A DNA stretch of 64,000 nt, taken from positions 23,572 through 87,571 of the forward strand of contig PPHI01000031.1 in the NCBI GenBank assembly GCA_002901265.1. Reading direction: 5' to 3'. This document shows, in pieces, positions 62,016-64,000 of this stretch; within the stretch, counting starts at the first letter, position 1, and each line of letters begins with the position of its first letter. The position numbers and the translations under genes were made by a program. The notes beneath the pieces are model-generated. The model was given only the letters and a program-made list of their open reading frames with translations, did no database searches and was not told the origin of the DNA. Source of the stretch: Rhodopirellula baltica (GTDB lineage: Bacteria; Planctomycetota; Planctomycetia; Pirellulales; Pirellulaceae).

Positions 62016-62466
62016 GGCAAGTCTCTCGTTGTCACCTGGACGACGTTGGTAGCATCGGTGTTTCGCTGTCTTGGTGTCCAAGCGTGGAACCGATCGCCTT
62101 GTGACAATATTTTTTTGCCACATCACTGGGACGCTGGAGACCACGAGCGGAGGGGGCGGAACGTCTAGGATGAAGGCGAAACGAGGGAAATCGAGCGGTG
62201 ATTGGCCAGAAAAACGTGATGACGGCGAGAGGGAAACGCCGATCGTTGAGGTCGAAGGCAAAGACTGAGCTTGCTGTAAGCAGCCAGTGGCCTACACTTA
62301 CGCGGCGACGCCTACATACGGCCTCGCCCGCTTTGGTCTTTCCATTTCGGCAGAGGGATCATTTTTAGGGTTCGCCTAAGTCAATTAACGGCAAGTGCAG
62401 TAGCACGCTTAGACTTACGCGTTTCTCCCAGCGGCTCCATTTTGCCGCCGACGGGCCAAAGCAACT
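62016..62466. other. Gene-free stretch between divergent genes
   Basis: About 450 bases. I see no gene, repeat or RNA. It is probably the promoter region for the secreted protein on the minus strand. Confidence 0.5.
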
Positions 62467-62507
62467 GCCGGTTGACGAGTCGATGGATTTGTCAGCCGGC
62501 TTTTTTT
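62467..62507 (+). terminator. Terminator-like hairpin just before a start codon
   Basis: Stem GCCGGTTGA / TCAGCCGGC (eight of nine pairs), 16-base loop, then seven T. It ends 22 bases before the ATG of the next gene. In that position it may act as a leader attenuator rather than a gene end, because no plus-strand gene precedes it. Confidence 0.55.
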
Positions 62508-62529
62508 GTGTCTTTTGCAAACGATCCGT

Positions 62530-63063
62530 ATGAACGCGAACTCCGATCCGATTTCGACCGACGGTGGTTCTGCCGACGAATTGCCGCCGAGTGTCTCGCC
62601 GAACAGTCGTGTTTCTCGCGGTGCGGTGATTGCGGCGTTCATCGTCATGATTGGCGTTGGGCTGGGCGTGTACGCGATCTTTCCAGACAGCGTCGGTGGG
62701 CCACGCCTTCCGGTGAGCGTGAAACTCACCAAAGCGGCGGTGGAGACAACCAATGGTCAGATCGCGGTGATGACGGAAGTCGTCACGGTCACCAACGAGT
62801 TGGACCAGCCGATCAAGAATCTGGCGATCGAGCTGAACGGGCAATATTTATTGATGCAGGCCAGTCCGATTGAGCCGGCGGAGACGCTGGAGCTTCCGCT
62901 GAGCGTTTTTACTGACAAACGCAGCAGCCAGCGATTCGATCCATCCCGCTACAAGGTGGATGAGGTGATTGTTCGTGGGCAGCTGCCAAGTAAGCAGCGT
63001 GGCGTGTCAAAATTCGAGTTTGACCACGAGGGGCACCCGGTTGCCTCCGAGGATGCTCCCTAA
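62530..63063 (+). CDS. Membrane-anchored protein of unknown function
   Basis: 177 residues from ATG 62530 (MNANSDPIS). One TM near residues 33-53 (VIAAFIVMIGVGLGVYAIF) is followed by an extracytoplasmic beta domain: SVKLTKAAVETTNGQIAVMT, and NLAIELNGQYLLMQASPIEP. This resembles a small Ig-like or NlpC-associated segment. No family recognised. Upstream start codons to 62506 fall inside the terminator-like hairpin. Confidence 0.72.
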   Translation: MNANSDPISTDGGSADELPPSVSPNSRVSRGAVIAAFIVMIGVGLGVYAIFPDSVGGPRLPVSVKLTKAAVETTNGQIAVMTEVVTVTNELDQPIKNLAIELNGQYLLMQASPIEPAETLELPLSVFTDKRSSQRFDPSRYKVDEVIVRGQLPSKQRGVSKFEFDHEGHPVASEDAP

Positions 63064-63482
63064 TTCGGTTCCAAAACCGTATTTCGGCTGAAGTCGCCGC
63101 TTCCTGTGAAGTCCGACCGCGCCGTCCAGCGATAGGGTGTTCTAAGGACCCAGGGTTTTAGGAAAACGGGGCAATTGGCACAGCGTTCGCGTCTATTGAA
63201 GGCGTCAACGGGGTTTGACTTGTCTTTCGCCTAATTCGGCTGAGCAATTTCGATACAGGTGTTGCAAAATGCTACACCCGGTTATTCCGGAGGTTGCGAG
63301 ACTGGAGGCGGCGAAAGACGTTTTTTTCGTAGAAAGAAGCCTAGGCCGGAAATAGACTCTGGATGCACAGATGCTACTCAGGCCTTACGCCAGGCTGATT
63401 CCTTTTCCCAGTTGCGCCTCAAGCCGCCGATTTAGGCGTTTTTGGCAGGTTTGAAACTTAGCAAAACACAACGGTCGTTCCG
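63064..63482. other. Gene-free stretch
   Basis: About 420 bases. It contains a GTTTTTTTCG T-run near 63320 and a short GGTGT/ACACC hairpin near 63258. No open frame looks real. Confidence 0.45.
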
Positions 63483-63530
63483 ATGAAGACACGCAGGCGC
63501 CTGTTTTCAACCACCGCGGAGAAAATTCAG

Positions 63531-64000
63531 ATGCGAGAAGTCGCAGTTCACTCGTCCCGATTTGCGAGCCGTTTACGACGGCTGGCACCAATGGCCATCG
63601 CCGTGGTTGCGATGATGGCTCCCAATGTTTCCGCTGACGAAGCACAAGTTCGGATTGTCAGCTTTACTGCCTCGGAGGGTGACTCGTACTTTGCCGCATC
63701 GATCATGCCATCGGCGGACGACACGTTGTTGGCGGCGACATCGAAGGCAGCAGCCGATGTGGTGATCATTGTCGACACCTCGGCCAGCCAAGCGGGCGAT
63801 TTCCGCCGCGAGTCGATGGCGGCACTGAAGAGCGTGCTATCGAACCTGCGATCGGGCGACCGCGCGAAGGTTTATGCCGCCGATGTTGACGCGGTCGCGA
63901 TGACATCGAACTTCGCGTCGTCCAACGAGTCAAACGTTTCCAACGCGATGGGCGCCCTGTCACGACGCTTGCCACTGGGCCACACCAACATGGTCGCGGT
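63531..64000 (+). CDS. VWA-domain protein, secreted (3' end outside window)
   Basis: Partial: 156 codons, frame open at the window end. A signal peptide (RLAPMAIAVVAMMAPNVSA) precedes a von Willebrand A domain, whose metal-site motif DTSAS lies in VVIIVDTSASQAGDFR. Further strands are ALKSVLSNLRSGDRAKVYAADVDA. This is the usual layout of planctomycete exported VWA proteins. The start is ATG 63531, or 63483 with a 16-residue Arg-rich leader. Confidence 0.82.
   Translation, partial: MREVAVHSSRFASRLRRLAPMAIAVVAMMAPNVSADEAQVRIVSFTASEGDSYFAASIMPSADDTLLAATSKAAADVVIIVDTSASQAGDFRRESMAALKSVLSNLRSGDRAKVYAADVDAVAMTSNFASSNESNVSNAMGALSRRLPLGHTNMVA

Noticed and set aside
1..64000. CRISPR array, rRNA or tRNA genes
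   Set aside because: No regularly spaced repeats, no conserved rRNA segments and no cloverleaf with a TpsiC-type GTTCGAATC arm in proper context were seen by eye. A tRNAscan-SE run would settle the tRNA point.

Overview
The window looks like chromosome from a planctomycete, most likely a Rhodopirellula-like member of the Pirellulaceae. The grounds are family content: a giant surface protein with an LEPR-XLL type N-terminus, a PEP-CTERM protein, a DUF1571 protein, a redoxin/haem/Cu-monooxygenase fusion, an SHD1 domain, a SpoVG protein carrying a zinc ribbon, several secreted proteins of unknown function, and short dispersed repeats between genes. No rRNA, tRNA or CRISPR array was seen.

Layout. 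1-12 kb: secreted and envelope proteins (redoxin fusion, beta-propeller proteins, hydrolases, an MMPL/RND transporter, a beta-lactamase-fold esterase, DUF1571) and a PolB-like 3'-5' exonuclease. 12-24 kb: housekeeping genes (pepT, ispE-spoVG, an ABC exporter, fxsA, a pterin dehydratase pair), a PEP-CTERM protein, DUF2071, a LeuT-fold permease and a YcxB-like membrane protein. 24-32.5 kb: an alkene reductase, then a tightly overlapping minus-strand operon equivalent to the uncharacterised Salmonella STM4011-STM4015 cluster (two radical SAM proteins, an alkaline-phosphatase-fold hydrolase, an ATP-grasp-like protein, a WGR/LRR protein). Here it has an added HAD phosphatase and lies beside a second LRR protein and a small partner. 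32.7-39 kb: Tat-exported and lipocalin-like proteins and a CheA-like membrane kinase with a Cache-like exported protein. 39-45 kb: gene-poor DNA with repeats and a decayed GFA-family gene, around a 1000-residue beta-helix/cadherin surface protein. 45.1-47.0 kb: a Hint-domain toxin overlapping a SUKH immunity gene.

The most striking region is 47.1-60.2 kb. The competence helicase gene comM (yifB) is cut in two at its Walker A loop by an element of about 11.5 kb. The element carries a large serine integrase next to one end, two further serine recombinases, a terminase pair (TerS-like and TerL), a DUF2213/prohead-protease-like protein, an XRE repressor with candidate palindromic operators, and a membrane-anchored nuclease cargo gene. 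No portal, major capsid or tail gene was recognised. The two junctions share the 6-bp direct repeat ATCATG. Joining the element ends in silico gives a perfect 34-bp palindrome, the expected attP, and rejoining the host sides restores an in-frame comM. This suggests a packaging satellite or reduced prophage that reversibly switches off a transformation gene.

The right flank (60.2-64 kb) holds three proteins of unknown function and the start of a VWA-domain protein that runs off the window.
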